DNA from: Legionella beliardensis
Lineage (GTDB): Bacteria > Pseudomonadota > Gammaproteobacteria > Legionellales > Legionellaceae
DNA length: 64,000 nt
NCBI RefSeq assembly: GCF_900452395.1
Contig: NZ_UGNV01000001.1
Location: 1,637,501-1,701,500, forward strand
Direction of reading: 5' to 3'
This document shows, in pieces, positions 36,239 through 46,627 of this stretch. Each line of letters opens with the position of its first letter. Position 1 is the first letter of the stretch. The notes beneath the pieces are model-generated. The model saw only the letters and a program-made list of their open reading frames with translations, was not told the origin of the DNA and did not search any database. The position numbers and the translations under genes are program-made.

Positions 36239-36931
36239 TTACTGAAAAAACGGGTGCTTGTTCACTAATTTTAAAACATTATTGAACACTTGTACAATCG
36301 TTAATCCAGTTGTATCAATAAGAATTGCATCTGCAGCTGGCATTAAAGGCGCATGTTGACGTCCAGTATCACGCTCATCCCGCATTTTTAACTCATTAAT
36401 AACTTCGGCGAGGCTAACATCAATTCCAGATTCTTTCAACTGTAAGTAGCGTCTATTTGCCCTAACCTCGGCTGAGGCATATAAATATAACTTAAGAATT
36501 GCATCAGGAAAAACGACTGTACCCATATCACGCCCATCGGTTACTAACCCTGGTAATTTGGCAAAAGCACGCTGTCTCGCTAGTAATGCCTCTCTAACTT
36601 CGGGAATAACAGCAATCTTTGAGGCATCTTGTCCACATTGCTCACTTCGAACTTCCTTGTAAACATCGTTATTATCTAAAATAACGCTGCATTTTAAGTG
36701 AGGATCAGTCTCAAATTTAACATTTAAATGATGAGCAAGGTTGACCATACTGTTTATATCATTAAAATCAATCGCTTTTTTTCTAGCAGCATAAGCAAGC
36801 ACTCTATAAATCGAGCCACTATCAAGAACATGCCAATTTAGATGATCGGCTAACCTATAACAAATGGTGCCTTTTCCTGTACCACTAGGGCCATCAATGG
36901 TAATAACAGGAATTAACTTACTTGACTGCAT
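36239..36931 (-). CDS. cmk: Cytidylate kinase
   Basis: The 230-residue P-loop kinase has GPSGTGKGT at residues 14-22, the DSGSIYR segment, and DGRDMGTVVFP. It phosphorylates CMP and dCMP. The start overlaps the end of aroA by 14 bases, and rpsA follows 146 bases later. Confidence 0.96.
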   Translation of the reverse strand: MQSSKLIPVITIDGPSGTGKGTICYRLADHLNWHVLDSGSIYRVLAYAARKKAIDFNDINSMVNLAHHLNVKFETDPHLKCSVILDNNDVYKEVRSEQCGQDASKIAVIPEVREALLARQRAFAKLPGLVTDGRDMGTVVFPDAILKLYLYASAEVRANRRYLQLKESGIDVSLAEVINELKMRDERDTGRQHAPLMPAADAILIDTTGLTIVQVFNNVLKLVNKHPFFQ

Positions 36932-38237
36932 GACGTTGTTCCTTGATAGCTAACTGAATCATGTTAGCTGTATTAACAAAAGTTGGAAATGACGTGGCGA
37001 CATTTTCACAGTTTTTTATAATAATTTCATTCTTAGCAGCCGCGCCTGCAATAGCAAACGCCATCGCTATGCGGTGATCGTGATAACTGTCTATCTCGCC
37101 ACCTTGTAGCGTACCGCCATTAATAAATACGCCGTCATAAAATGCTTGTGCTTCTATACCGAGTCGTTGCAAGCCATCAACCATAGCGCTAATTCTGTCA
37201 CTTTCTTTATTACGTAATTCCTTAGCCCCATGTAACCTCGTTTGTCCTTTTGCACACGCAGCCGCAATAAATATAATAGGAAATTCATCAATCGCTAATG
37301 GTACCAAGGCTGTAGGAATATCAATTCCTTCTAAAGGCGCATACTGAACATGTAAATCAGCAACTAATTCCTCGCCATAAAGTCTTTTATTTTTAAGCTC
37401 AATCTTTGCACCCATCTGTTGTAGAATTTGAATAATTCCAGTACGTGTTGGATTTATTCCTACATTTCTTATTAAGATATCTGAATCAGGAATGAGCGTT
37501 GCTGCAACGATAAAAAAGGCTGCTGATGAAATATCACCTGGTACAATGACATCCGTACCAATACAGGTTGCTTCCGAGTTAATAATAATTTTATTCTCAG
37601 ACTTACTGATAGGATAAGAAAAAGCCGTTAGCATTCTTTCAGTATGATCACGGGTTAAACCAGGTTCTATAACTGTTGTCTCCCCTGAGGCGTATAAACC
37701 TGCTAAGAGTAAAGAAGATTTAACTTGGGCGCTTGCCTCAGGCATTTCATAGGTAATGCCTGTTAGCGATTGTCCCCCTTTGATAGATAAAGGTGGCTTT
37801 CCTTCCGTCGTATCAATGTCAGCCCCCATTTGCGTAAGGGGCCGGCTAATTCTTTCCATGGGCCTTTTAAGTAAACTTGCATCGCCAGTAAGCACGCTAT
37901 CAAATGATTGAGCAGCTAATAATCCTGCTAGAAGTCGGATACTGGTACCTGAATTACCACAATCAATGACCTCGGCAGGGGCTTGCAAACCATGTTTACC
38001 AACCCCTTGAATAATGACCCGCTGTGCTATGGGGCCTTCAATGGCTACGCCCATTAGGCGAAATGCATTTAAAGTGGCTAAACAATCTTCACCATCTAAA
38101 AAGCCATTAATTGTCGTTGTGCCTTCTGCAATAGCACCAAACATAATTGCCCGATGCGAAATAGATTTATCGCCAGGAACAGTAATATCCCCTCGTAACT
38201 GCTGAACTGGGCTACTGACATAATCGAACGTATTCAT
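36918..38237 (-). CDS. aroA: 3-phosphoshikimate 1-carboxyvinyltransferase (EPSP synthase)
   Basis: The 439-residue enzyme has the PEP/shikimate-binding PGDKSISHR near residue 21, GNSGTSIRLL near 93, and the DHRIAMAFAIAG segment near 385. The LLAGLLAAQ and GDASLLKRPM segments indicate the class with Ala next to the glyphosate-site glycine. It overlaps serC by four bases and cmk by 14, so serC-aroA-cmk is a coupled operon. Confidence 0.96.
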   Translation of the reverse strand: MNTFDYVSSPVQQLRGDITVPGDKSISHRAIMFGAIAEGTTTINGFLDGEDCLATLNAFRLMGVAIEGPIAQRVIIQGVGKHGLQAPAEVIDCGNSGTSIRLLAGLLAAQSFDSVLTGDASLLKRPMERISRPLTQMGADIDTTEGKPPLSIKGGQSLTGITYEMPEASAQVKSSLLLAGLYASGETTVIEPGLTRDHTERMLTAFSYPISKSENKIIINSEATCIGTDVIVPGDISSAAFFIVAATLIPDSDILIRNVGINPTRTGIIQILQQMGAKIELKNKRLYGEELVADLHVQYAPLEGIDIPTALVPLAIDEFPIIFIAAACAKGQTRLHGAKELRNKESDRISAMVDGLQRLGIEAQAFYDGVFINGGTLQGGEIDSYHDHRIAMAFAIAGAAAKNEIIIKNCENVATSFPTFVNTANMIQLAIKEQRHAVK

Positions 38238-39322
38238 AAATATTGTTCCTTGGCAAAATCATGCATAAATTGAATTAAAGTCTCAACTCCGGCAAGTGGC
38301 ATCGAATTATATATACTTGCTCTTAAGCCTCCTACCATGCGGTGGCCCTTTAATGCCAATAAGCCTCTGTTACGTGCTTTTTTAAGAAACAAATCGTTAA
38401 GTTCTGGGCGAGATAAATTAAAGCAAATATTTAAAAACGAGCGAGCCTTCTTATCAATATTGCATTGATAAAAGGGCTCGTTATCGATATAGGTATATAA
38501 TTTTTCCGCTTTTTTACAATTTTGCTCGTAAAGTTTTTGCACGCCACCTTGCTTTGCAATCCACTTAAACATCTTTAAAGCTAAATAGCAATTAAGGGTA
38601 GGCGGGGTTGCGTACAGGGATTTATACTGAGCATGAATGCGAAAATCAAGCATTGTTGGTAATTTAGTCTCTTTAATCTTATGGATTAAATCGTCTCGTA
38701 TAATAACCACAGTTAAGCCTGCATTAGCAATATTTTTTTGCGCACCGGCAAAAATTAAATCATAGTCATTAATATTAATTGGTTCAGCTAATAAACAAGA
38801 CGTCATATCAGCAATGACAGGAATCATGCCATGTTTAGGGGGAAAAGCAACCCGTACACCGTTTATTGTTTCATTGGGTGTGTAATAGATATAAGACGTA
38901 TTTTCTTTAAATTGCCATGCTTGCTTTGCTGGTATTGATAAAAATTGATTCGCTTCACTAGAGGCAATGACATAAGCTTGCTTAAGGTGCTTTGCTTCTT
39001 CGTAAGCCATTAATGACCATATGCCTGTTATAAGAAAGCCAGATTGCTCATTATCTGCAACTAAATTCATTGGAATCATGCTAAATTGGGTACGGGCAGC
39101 ACCACCTAAAAATAAAACATGATAGGTTGCAGGGATGGATAAGAGCTGGCGTAATAATTGCTCAGCTTCCGCCATAAGCGACATGAATTCTTCAGTTCGG
39201 TGTCCTACTTCCATAACCGACATGCCTAACCCTTGCCAATTTAATAGTTCCTCTTGTGCCTCACGTAATATTTCCTCAGGCAACATGGCGGGGCCTGCGC
39301 CAAAATTATAGCCCCTATTCAT
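38234..39322 (-). CDS. serC: Phosphoserine aminotransferase SerC
   Basis: The 362-residue PLP enzyme of serine and pyridoxal phosphate synthesis has the N-terminal [10 protein letters not shown] and the PLP lysine in [12 protein letters not shown]. The ATG at 39322 is chosen; a TTG one codon earlier is also in frame. The start overlaps the end of gyrA by eight bases, so it may be translated by reinitiation after gyrA. The C-terminal [11 protein letters not shown] segment is typical. Confidence 0.95.
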   Translation of the reverse strand: MNRGYNFGAGPAMLPEEILREAQEELLNWQGLGMSVMEVGHRTEEFMSLMAEAEQLLRQLLSIPATYHVLFLGGAARTQFSMIPMNLVADNEQSGFLITGIWSLMAYEEAKHLKQAYVIASSEANQFLSIPAKQAWQFKENTSYIYYTPNETINGVRVAFPPKHGMIPVIADMTSCLLAEPININDYDLIFAGAQKNIANAGLTVVIIRDDLIHKIKETKLPTMLDFRIHAQYKSLYATPPTLNCYLALKMFKWIAKQGGVQKLYEQNCKKAEKLYTYIDNEPFYQCNIDKKARSFLNICFNLSRPELNDLFLKKARNRGLLALKGHRMVGGLRASIYNSMPLAGVETLIQFMHDFAKEQYL

Positions 39323-41888
39323 CAATCATTTCTTCAGCAACTGCTAAGTCTGGCTCTTCATCAAGCTCAACAATACGTTGCATTCCTACAACTTGCTCAC
39401 CTGTATGTAAATTCATTAAGCGCACGCCCTGTGTATTTCTACCAATGACCGACAATTCATCTACTCTAAACCGCACCAATGTGCCTTTATCCGTAATTAG
39501 CATTGCTTCATCCCCTGCTTCTACCTGCAGGGCACGAACCACTTTACCATTACGTTCATTTACTTGGATGGAAATAACACCTTGTCCTCCGCGGCCAGAA
39601 ATTCGATACTCGGCAATATTGGTTCGCTTGCCATACCCGTTTTCAGTTGCAGTTAGAATTGTTCCTTCGGATTTAGCAACAACAAGTGAAATAACAGATT
39701 GATCATCACTTAAACGAATACCTCTCACGCCCCTGGCTGTTCTACCCATAGGCCTAACTAATTTTTCGTCAAAGCGAATGACTTTACCCGCATCGGTAAA
39801 TAACATGATATCTTTGCTGCCATCTGTAATATCTACCCCTACTAAGCGATCAGCTTCACCAAGATCAACGGCAATGATTCCATTAGAACGCGGCCTGCTG
39901 AAAGCTTCTAGAGGAACTTTCTTAACCGTACCATGCTTAGTAGCCATAAATACAAAATAGCCTTCGTCATAGCTACGTACAGGCAACATGGCGTTAATTG
40001 CTTCACCTGGTGCTAAAGGCAGGATATTAATAATAGGCTTACCACGTGAAATGCGGCTTGCTAATGGCAATTGATAAGCCTTTAGCCAATAAAGTTTACC
40101 GTGATTAGAAAAACACAATAACGTATCATGCGTGCTAGCAATTACTAATTTTTCAATAAAATCTTCATCTTTAACATTGGTTGCAGATTTACCCTTACCA
40201 CCGCGGCGCTGAGCTTGATAGGCCGATAAAGGCTGGTATTTGACATAACCTTCATGCGATAAAGTCACCACCACATCTTCTTCGGTAATTAAATCCTCAA
40301 TGGTTAAATCTTCTTGCGAGGCAATTACTTCCGTGCGGCGCGTATCACCAAATTGATTTCTAATATCTACAAGCTCATTATAAATAACTGTTAACAACCT
40401 ATCAGGTGAGGCAAGAATATCGAGTAAGTCTTTAATATGTGCCAAAAGCTGCTCAAATTCTTTGATTATTTTATCTTGCTCTAACGCCGTTAAACGATGT
40501 AGTCTTAATTCTAAAATAGCTTGGGCTTGCTCTGGCGATAAACGATAACCCTCGTCACTTAAACCATATTCTGCAGATAAATTATCTGGGCGACAGGCGT
40601 CACTGCCTGCAGTTTGCAACATACTTTTTACTAAGCCAGAATTCCAAGTTTTTGCTAATAAGCGTTCTTTAGCATCATGCGGAGTTGGCGATTCCTTAAT
40701 TAACGCTATCATTTCATCAATATTTGCTAGAGCAATGCCTAACCCTTCTAATAAATGGGCTCTGTCCCGTGCTTTCTTGAGTTCAAAAATAGTTCGTCTG
40801 GTTACTACTTCGCGACGATGCTTAATAAAGTATTCTAAGACTTGCTTTAAATTTAAGGTACGCGGTTGCCCATCAACAAGAGCTACCATATTAATACCAA
40901 ATACATTTTGCATTTGCGTATGGGCATAAAGGTTATTTAAGATAACTTCTGCTACTTCACCACGCTTTAGCTCTATTACCACGCGCATACCTTGTTTATC
41001 TGACTCATCGCGCAAGCCAGATATCCCTTCTATTTTCTTTTCCCTGACTAATTCCGCAATTTTTTCTATTAAACGGGCTTTATTTACTTGGTAAGGTAGC
41101 TCCGTAATAATAATAGCTTGCCTGCCTGAATGCTGATCAGTTTCAATGTCAGTACGAGCTCGAATAAATAGCCGACCACGACCTGTGTGGTAAGCTTGGA
41201 CAATACCAGCCCTGCCATTAATGATGGCCGCTGTAGGAAAATCAGGGGCAGGTATATACTCCATTAAGTCATCGATACTTAAGCTTGGGTCTTGAATTAA
41301 AGCAATACATGCATTAATGACTTCGGTTAAATTATGCGGCGGGATATTAGTAGCCATCCCTACTGCGATGCCTGAAGAGCCATTAATTAATAAATTAGGT
41401 ACACGGGTAGGTAAAACCGAAGGCGCAAACTCTGTTTCATCATAGTTAGGCACAAAATCAACGGTGTCTTTATCTAAATCTGCTAATAAGGCATGTGCAA
41501 GCTTTGACATGCGTATCTCAGTATAACGCATAGCTGCAGCCCGATCGCCATCAACTGACCCAAAGTTTCCCTGACCATCAACCAATAAATAACGCATTGA
41601 AAAAGGTTGGGCCATACGGACAATGGTATCATAAACTGCAGTATCACCATGCGGATGGTATTTACCAATCACATCCCCTACTACGCGTGCTGATTTTTTA
41701 TAGGCTTTATTCCAGTCATTACCTAGCTCACTCATTGCAAATAGTACACGCCTATGCACAGGCTTCAAACCATCCCGTACATCTGGCAAGGCCCGGCCTA
41801 CAATAACACTCATTGCATAGTCAAGATAGGACTGCTTTAGCTCATCTTCAATATTAACTGATATAATTTCTTTGGCAGAATAAACCAT
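39315..41888 (-). CDS. gyrA: DNA gyrase subunit A
   Basis: The 857-residue protein has the N-terminal breakage-reunion domain with catalytic Tyr122 in AMRYTE, and a C-terminal beta-pinwheel with the GyrA box QRRGGKG near 552-558. The quinolone-resistance region reads [11 protein letters not shown] with Thr83 and Asp87; Thr at 83 is the wild-type residue in L. pneumophila as I recall, so no resistance change is indicated. Length is slightly short of E. coli (875). It is the first gene of the gyrA-serC-aroA-cmk-rpsA group. Confidence 0.98.
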   Translation of the reverse strand: MVYSAKEIISVNIEDELKQSYLDYAMSVIVGRALPDVRDGLKPVHRRVLFAMSELGNDWNKAYKKSARVVGDVIGKYHPHGDTAVYDTIVRMAQPFSMRYLLVDGQGNFGSVDGDRAAAMRYTEIRMSKLAHALLADLDKDTVDFVPNYDETEFAPSVLPTRVPNLLINGSSGIAVGMATNIPPHNLTEVINACIALIQDPSLSIDDLMEYIPAPDFPTAAIINGRAGIVQAYHTGRGRLFIRARTDIETDQHSGRQAIIITELPYQVNKARLIEKIAELVREKKIEGISGLRDESDKQGMRVVIELKRGEVAEVILNNLYAHTQMQNVFGINMVALVDGQPRTLNLKQVLEYFIKHRREVVTRRTIFELKKARDRAHLLEGLGIALANIDEMIALIKESPTPHDAKERLLAKTWNSGLVKSMLQTAGSDACRPDNLSAEYGLSDEGYRLSPEQAQAILELRLHRLTALEQDKIIKEFEQLLAHIKDLLDILASPDRLLTVIYNELVDIRNQFGDTRRTEVIASQEDLTIEDLITEEDVVVTLSHEGYVKYQPLSAYQAQRRGGKGKSATNVKDEDFIEKLVIASTHDTLLCFSNHGKLYWLKAYQLPLASRISRGKPIINILPLAPGEAINAMLPVRSYDEGYFVFMATKHGTVKKVPLEAFSRPRSNGIIAVDLGEADRLVGVDITDGSKDIMLFTDAGKVIRFDEKLVRPMGRTARGVRGIRLSDDQSVISLVVAKSEGTILTATENGYGKRTNIAEYRISGRGGQGVISIQVNERNGKVVRALQVEAGDEAMLITDKGTLVRFRVDELSVIGRNTQGVRLMNLHTGEQVVGMQRIVELDEEPDLAVAEEMIDE

Positions 41889-42376
41889 GGGGAAGAAAGA
41901 TCCTTATGCAATTTTTAGATAAAATAAAATCCTATAAGGATACCATAATGCCAGCCTCAATTGAATCAGACAAATCAGCTATGTACATCTTTCTGGTAAA
42001 AATCCTTTTCTCTTAAGCTTAATGAACCTGATTGCGGCACTAAATCTCTAACCAACTTTCGTATCCTAAACGAATATTAATCCGTAAAATGGGAAAACAT
42101 TATACAGATCTAGATTAAAATGATTAATTTCCCATAAAAAATTCTTCATTTTAGTGGAATTTCAGTATAATAGCTCTTTTCTTAAGATAGGATGCACCTA
42201 GCTATTTTAGAGCTTTAAAGGGGGGTTTAATATATTAAAGTTTGATCACTAATTATTCAAATTATAATATAATTAACCATCAAGTGTAAAAAAAATTGTA
42301 GACTGTAGAAAAGCATTTTTATATAGTCTTGTGCACTAACGCATCCAGGCTCTCAAGCCATTACTCAGGAGACGCT
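41889..42376. other. Divergent gyrA-gltA intergenic region
   Basis: This 488-base region separates gyrA (leftward) from gltA (rightward). Near gyrA there is an imperfect palindrome ATCCTATAAGGAT at 41930-41942, and an AAGGA precedes the gyrA ATG by 12 bases. A TATAAT at 42166-42171 reads rightward and an ATTATA at 42099-42104 reads leftward as possible -10 boxes, without strong -35 partners. The proximal gltA promoter is listed separately. No gene is seen. Confidence 0.45.
42299..42327 (+). promoter_or_regulatory. Candidate proximal gltA promoter
   Basis: A -35-like TAGACT (42299-42304) is followed after 17 bases by a -10 TATAGT (42322-42327). Initiation would be near 42334, giving a leader of about 43 bases that contains the AGGAG ribosome binding site at 42366-42370. 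Confidence 0.5.
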
Positions 42377-43648
42377 ATGACCGAAAAGTTTGCCAAACTT
42401 AGCCTAGAGGGCCACGAGCCGGTAGAATTACCTATTTATAGCCCTACACTTGGTAATGATGTTATTGATATTAATAACTTAAGCCGGGTTGGTTTATTTA
42501 CTTTTGATCCAGGGTTTGTTTCAACTGCTGCTTGCGAATCTAAGATTACCTTTATTGATGGCGATAAGGGTGTATTACTTTATCGAGGTTATCCTATTGA
42601 GCAATTAGCTGAGAAAAAAGATTTTCTGGATGTGAGTTATTTATTATTAAATGGCGAATTACCAAACGAAGAAGAGAAAAAAGACTTCGTTAGCCTGATT
42701 AATAACCATACCATGGTACATCAACAAATGTACCAATTTTTAAATGGCTTTCGACGTGACGCTCATCCCATGGCAATTATGGTAGGTATTGTGGGTGCCT
42801 TATCCGCTTTTTATCATGACTCCATGGATTTAACGAACCAATATGACAGGTATATTTCTGCAATACGATTAATCGCTAAAATGCCTACTCTTGCTGCCAT
42901 GAGCTATAAATACTCAATAGGCCAGCCCTATATGTATCCTTTAAATAAAATGTCATATGCAGAAAATTTTCTGCATATGATGTTTGGTGTGCCCACAGAA
43001 AATGTGACACCTAATCCAATTATTGTTAATGCAATGGATACTATTTTTACCTTACATGCTGATCATGAGCAAAATGCCTCAACATCAACAGTAAGACTTG
43101 CAGGCTCAACAGGCGCTAATCCATTTGCTTGTATATCTGCGGGAATTGGTGCGCTTTGGGGTCCTGCCCATGGTGGTGCCAATGAAGCGTGCCTCAACAT
43201 GCTACAAAACATTGGTGATGTTAAAAATATTAATCACTATATTAAGCGAGCTAAGGATAAAGATGATCCATTTCGCTTAATGGGCTTTGGCCATAGGGTT
43301 TATAAAAGCTATGACCCCCGTGCTAAGGTTATGCGCAAGACTTGCCATGCTGTATTACAAGCAGTAGGCGCGCTTGATTCACCACTTTTTAAATTAGCTA
43401 TGGAACTTGAGCGTATTGCGCTTGAAGATGATTATTTTATTGATAAAAAGCTTTATCCAAATGTGGATTTTTATTCAGGATTAACTTTAAGCGCTATCGG
43501 CATTCCAACCAATATGTTTACTGTTATTTTTGCGCTAGCAAGAACAGTAGGCTGGATGTCTCATTGGATGGAAATGGTGGCTAGCCGCTCTAAACTCGGC
43601 CGTCCCCGCCAGCTATATACAGGCGAGAAAGAAAGAGATGTGCCTTAG
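42377..43648 (+). CDS. gltA: Type II citrate synthase
   Basis: The 423-residue enzyme condenses acetyl-CoA and oxaloacetate. The catalytic His residues lie in [10 protein letters not shown] and [10 protein letters not shown], and the catalytic Asp in VDFYSG. The GHRVYK segment binds substrate. ATG 42377 is preceded by AGGAG with a six-base spacer; the frame is open 16 codons upstream, but that extension has no ribosome binding site. It matches the hexameric gram-negative type. Confidence 0.97.
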   Translation: MTEKFAKLSLEGHEPVELPIYSPTLGNDVIDINNLSRVGLFTFDPGFVSTAACESKITFIDGDKGVLLYRGYPIEQLAEKKDFLDVSYLLLNGELPNEEEKKDFVSLINNHTMVHQQMYQFLNGFRRDAHPMAIMVGIVGALSAFYHDSMDLTNQYDRYISAIRLIAKMPTLAAMSYKYSIGQPYMYPLNKMSYAENFLHMMFGVPTENVTPNPIIVNAMDTIFTLHADHEQNASTSTVRLAGSTGANPFACISAGIGALWGPAHGGANEACLNMLQNIGDVKNINHYIKRAKDKDDPFRLMGFGHRVYKSYDPRAKVMRKTCHAVLQAVGALDSPLFKLAMELERIALEDDYFIDKKLYPNVDFYSGLTLSAIGIPTNMFTVIFALARTVGWMSHWMEMVASRSKLGRPRQLYTGEKERDVP

Positions 43649-43672
43649 GCTTAATTTTCCTATTGTTAAAAG

Positions 43673-43697
43673 CGCCCAGCCAAGCTAGGATTGGGCG
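43673..43697 (-). terminator. Candidate terminator between gltA and the ankyrin gene
   Basis: CGCCCA (43673-43678) and TGGGCG (43692-43697) pair across a 13-base loop. On the minus strand the stem is followed by CTTTT, so it best serves the leftward ankyrin gene ending at 43717. On the plus strand, after gltA, the T-tract is weak. Confidence 0.5.
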
Positions 43698-43716
43698 TTC
43701 CAATCAACTTTTCTAC

Positions 43717-45243
43717 TTAATACCTAAATAATTGATTTGACCGCTGTGACTCGGCATCTGTATCAGTGGCTCTTTTGGTAAATAAATTATATTTTTTAGC
43801 ATAACTAAGATCAGATTCTCCTTCCCTTTTTGCCAGCTTTAAATAGACATTGCGGGTTGTTTCAGCAGCCAAATGTTGCTCTCGTTGATAGGCTTTAATG
43901 GCGGCAACAGCGAGTTGATTATTATTTTCCCTGGCAATCATTAAAGCATTTTTATTGGCGTCATTTTGCCAGGTTACACATGCACCTGCTTGTAGCAATA
44001 ATGTGATTAACTCGCTGTCTTTTTTATGGTACTTACAAGCAAGCATCAGCGGCGTATTACCCTTAAGATTAGAATGATTAATTTTTATAAAGGGATGGGT
44101 CAGCAATAACTTAACTAACGCTGTATTCCCTGCTTTACATGCAAGACCAAGTACTGTTGTTTGATTAATTACACAAGTATTAATATCTAAGCCTTTTGCA
44201 TTCATTAAAGCAATTAATATTGCTTTTTGATTTCTTCTAACACAAGACAGTAGCACACCTTTAATCTGCTCTAAAGTCAGGTAACTACGCCTACTGCTAT
44301 TATGTAGCCTTATTAATTCTTCAAAACTATATTCATCACCGCTTTGAATACAAATATCGATAAAGCTATAGTCACGGCTATTTTTATGAAAAAAATGTTT
44401 ATAAGTTAGGGAATAACTACTATTTAATTTTTCTAAGCGCAATCTTAAAGATTTATTCTCGGTAGAAATAAAATCGAGATTAAATATAAGATTACCCGAT
44501 TCTTCAAAACTATCTTTTAACTGACTACTCAATTGTGCACTATCAAGCACAAGATAAGGATAATAAGTAGATTGCTCATACAGGTAATTAATATCAATAA
44601 ATAACCAATAATTTGCTGCTTTTTTTAATCCAACCGCGTGACTTTCATTACTAACAACCATAGCTAAATGATCATTTTTTTTTATCAGCAAACTTAGTTG
44701 GTTAAAGAAATCTGTAGTATGGGTCAACGATTCAAACGCCACAGTCTTAGCAAAAATACGCTTAACAGGCTGCGTAATGCAGCCTTGTTGTGCTGCAGCA
44801 ATAATATGATTAATGTTTACTTGTGTTAACCGCCTTGCATAAACATCTTCATAAGCGTCTGGTGATTGTGCCATACAAATCATTTCAATAAATGATTTGA
44901 TTTCTAGTAGTTGATAGTCTTGCCATTTAATGGGTTGTTTATGTTTAACTTTATAAGTAATCGCATCAGTTTTTGGTAAAATCTGCCCTTTTTCTCGTCT
45001 AATTAAGTTAAGACGCTCATAAAACTCCTCTGCCTGTAGCAATGCCACCTCTTGCGCCCAGGTAATTGTAAAACCAAAGCAAATTCCTTGTTCAGGTCGG
45101 TAGTTAAAATGCTGCAATAAAGCAAGTAAATCATCGTGACTTAGCTTATTAGAAGATAAGCCTACGTGAGGAGGTAACAAGCGAGATTTAATTAACACCC
45201 CGAGCGCGAGAATAAACAGCAGCAAATAAATAAGATAAGCCAT
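43717..45243 (-). CDS. Ankyrin-repeat protein with YopT-like Cys/His/Asp region; candidate effector
   Basis: The 508-residue protein has an N-terminal hydrophobic segment (3-18). Residues 50-220 carry a papain-like pattern: Cys55 in EQGICFGFTITWAQ, His202 in SHAVGL and Asp217 in WLFIDINY. This resembles the catalytic triad of C58 (YopT-type) peptidases, where a GxC...W helix is followed by HAVxL and FFDPN segments. Ankyrin-like repeats occupy about 326-455 (TPLMLACKYHKKDSELITLLLQAGA is the clearest, at 397-421). Such combinations occur among Legionella effectors. The family match is by eye and the N-terminal segment may be a membrane anchor. Enzyme activity and secretion are inferred, not shown. 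Confidence 0.7.
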   Translation of the reverse strand: MAYLIYLLLFILALGVLIKSRLLPPHVGLSSNKLSHDDLLALLQHFNYRPEQGICFGFTITWAQEVALLQAEEFYERLNLIRREKGQILPKTDAITYKVKHKQPIKWQDYQLLEIKSFIEMICMAQSPDAYEDVYARRLTQVNINHIIAAAQQGCITQPVKRIFAKTVAFESLTHTTDFFNQLSLLIKKNDHLAMVVSNESHAVGLKKAANYWLFIDINYLYEQSTYYPYLVLDSAQLSSQLKDSFEESGNLIFNLDFISTENKSLRLRLEKLNSSYSLTYKHFFHKNSRDYSFIDICIQSGDEYSFEELIRLHNSSRRSYLTLEQIKGVLLSCVRRNQKAILIALMNAKGLDINTCVINQTTVLGLACKAGNTALVKLLLTHPFIKINHSNLKGNTPLMLACKYHKKDSELITLLLQAGACVTWQNDANKNALMIARENNNQLAVAAIKAYQREQHLAAETTRNVYLKLAKREGESDLSYAKKYNLFTKRATDTDAESQRSNQLFRY

Positions 45244-45368
45244 GTCGTTTACCCAGGAAGTCCCTTTAAAAAATCAAAACATAGTTTTGAATTAAATGTA
45301 AATAGATAAAAATAGAAAACGCCTGTATCTGCTAAATAAACTTTATTTAATACGCATCGGCTAAATAC

Positions 45369-45953
45369 TTATTGATGACGCTTAGCATGAAACCAATTAA
45401 GCGCCAGCACAGTAGCGGCATCAATTAGTTGCATACCATCCATAAGTTGATAAACTTTTTCACGCTTTATAACGTGAGTCATGATTTCTTCATCATCTAC
45501 GCCATGTAATTTACAGCTAGGCAACTCATTTACTTCAGCATAAAAAAGATAATTTTTCTCAGTTAGAAGGCCTGGGCTTTTGTATACAGTAGCAATAAGT
45601 TGAATGTCTTTAATTTCAATTCCTGTCTCTTCTTTCACTTCACGATAGGCAGCTTTTTTAGGACATTCTGCTTTATCAATGTTTCCGGCTACACATTCTA
45701 AGGTAAAGCAATCATCTTCAATTTTATTAAGAAATACACCCACCCGAAATTGTTGGCATAGTATAAAACTATCTTTAGCTGGTACATAAAGAAGAACCGA
45801 TACTGAGTCATTTGTGTTTATTACTTCTCGATCATTGATTGCAATATAGTCCTTCTGAGAAGATAAGCTAGGCACTTTAAGACTAAGCTTAGAAATTTTC
45901 AAATAACCATCATGTAACGTTTGTTGATTTATAATCTTTACTTTTTTATTCAT
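45369..45953 (-). CDS. NUDIX hydrolase, ADP-ribose pyrophosphatase/NudK type
   Basis: The 194-residue protein has a full Nudix box GX5EX7REUXEEXGU: Gly in AGNIDKAE and REVKEETGI. The N-terminal region (DYIAINDREVINTNDSVSVLLY) and the FRVGVF segment fit the ADP-ribose/GDP-mannose pyrophosphatase group. It probably cleaves a nucleoside diphosphate sugar; the exact substrate is open. It stands alone on the minus strand. Confidence 0.85.
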   Translation of the reverse strand: MNKKVKIINQQTLHDGYLKISKLSLKVPSLSSQKDYIAINDREVINTNDSVSVLLYVPAKDSFILCQQFRVGVFLNKIEDDCFTLECVAGNIDKAECPKKAAYREVKEETGIEIKDIQLIATVYKSPGLLTEKNYLFYAEVNELPSCKLHGVDDEEIMTHVIKREKVYQLMDGMQLIDAATVLALNWFHAKRHQ

Positions 45954-46123
45954 TTTTCTAATCCGTATTATTTTTAACTAGCTTAGTCGAATTAGCCGGA
46001 AAAAAGGATAGGGTGGATGTTAAGTCATTAATTTTTAAATATAAAAAAATTAAAAAACTACACAAATGCTTACATTTATGACATGATACGCCTGCAAATT
46101 TTAACTTATTTTTTAGGAATATT

Positions 46124-46492
46124 ATGAAAGTAAAACAAAAAGGACTAATCTCTTTAGCGGCACTCGTCTTGTCTTCTGCTACTTATGCAACTGATTTATT
46201 AGCAACAAGACATTATGAGTTTGAACCAAATCAAGGGAAAGTATTAACGAATCCCTTTTTGTGGCAGCTCACTATGACATGTACTTTATCTACCCAAGAT
46301 GAGAAGAGTTCTCTAACAGCTCACATGCTAAAGTACACAGGCATTGTTAATAATCATGTTCTTAAAGAGGGTGAAGAAGTTAGCCTTGATATCAAAGATC
46401 AAGATACCTTAAATATTAGTGTCGATGGCAGTGCGCAAGTAGAAATCACCAATCATGGCGCTTCAGTTATTACAGCGGATTGTGAGTTATAA
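46124..46492 (+). CDS. Small exported protein of unknown function
   Basis: The 122-residue protein has a signal peptide MKVKQKGLISLAALVLSSATYA with cleavage likely after YA. The mature part is beta-rich with two Cys (in TMTCTLS and TADCEL), which could form a disulfide. It contains no domain I recognise. AGGAATATT precedes the ATG. It is monocistronic, ending in a strong hairpin at 46578-46627. Confidence 0.65.
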   Translation: MKVKQKGLISLAALVLSSATYATDLLATRHYEFEPNQGKVLTNPFLWQLTMTCTLSTQDEKSSLTAHMLKYTGIVNNHVLKEGEEVSLDIKDQDTLNISVDGSAQVEITNHGASVITADCEL

Positions 46493-46577
46493 ATAGAACA
46501 GAGCATGCTCAGTTGAATATTACTCTTAAAGCTGAAGCATGCTTGATTTAAGAAAAGTGGTTATAACCCATACACTC

Positions 46578-46627
46578 AAAAGGAGCTTATGCAATCGAAT
46601 ACGAATTGTATTCTATTTGCTCCTTTT
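46578..46627. terminator. Bidirectional terminator between convergent genes
   Basis: AAAAGGAGC (46578-46586) pairs with GCTCCTTTT (46619-46627), and inside the loop GAATAC pairs with GTATTC, forming a long nested hairpin. On the plus strand a T-rich tract follows, ending the 46124-46492 transcript. On the minus strand the stem ends TTTT, ending the GNAT gene, whose last 14 codons and stop lie inside the hairpin. Confidence 0.75.

Noticed and set aside
41483-41806. Two small open frames on either strand inside gyrA
   Set aside because: Both lie in the most conserved part of gyrA in other frames and have no start signals. They are shadows.
39315-41888. Thr83 of GyrA as a quinolone-resistance change
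   Set aside because: Thr at this place is, as far as I recall, the wild-type residue of Legionella. Resistance alleles carry Ile or similar residues.
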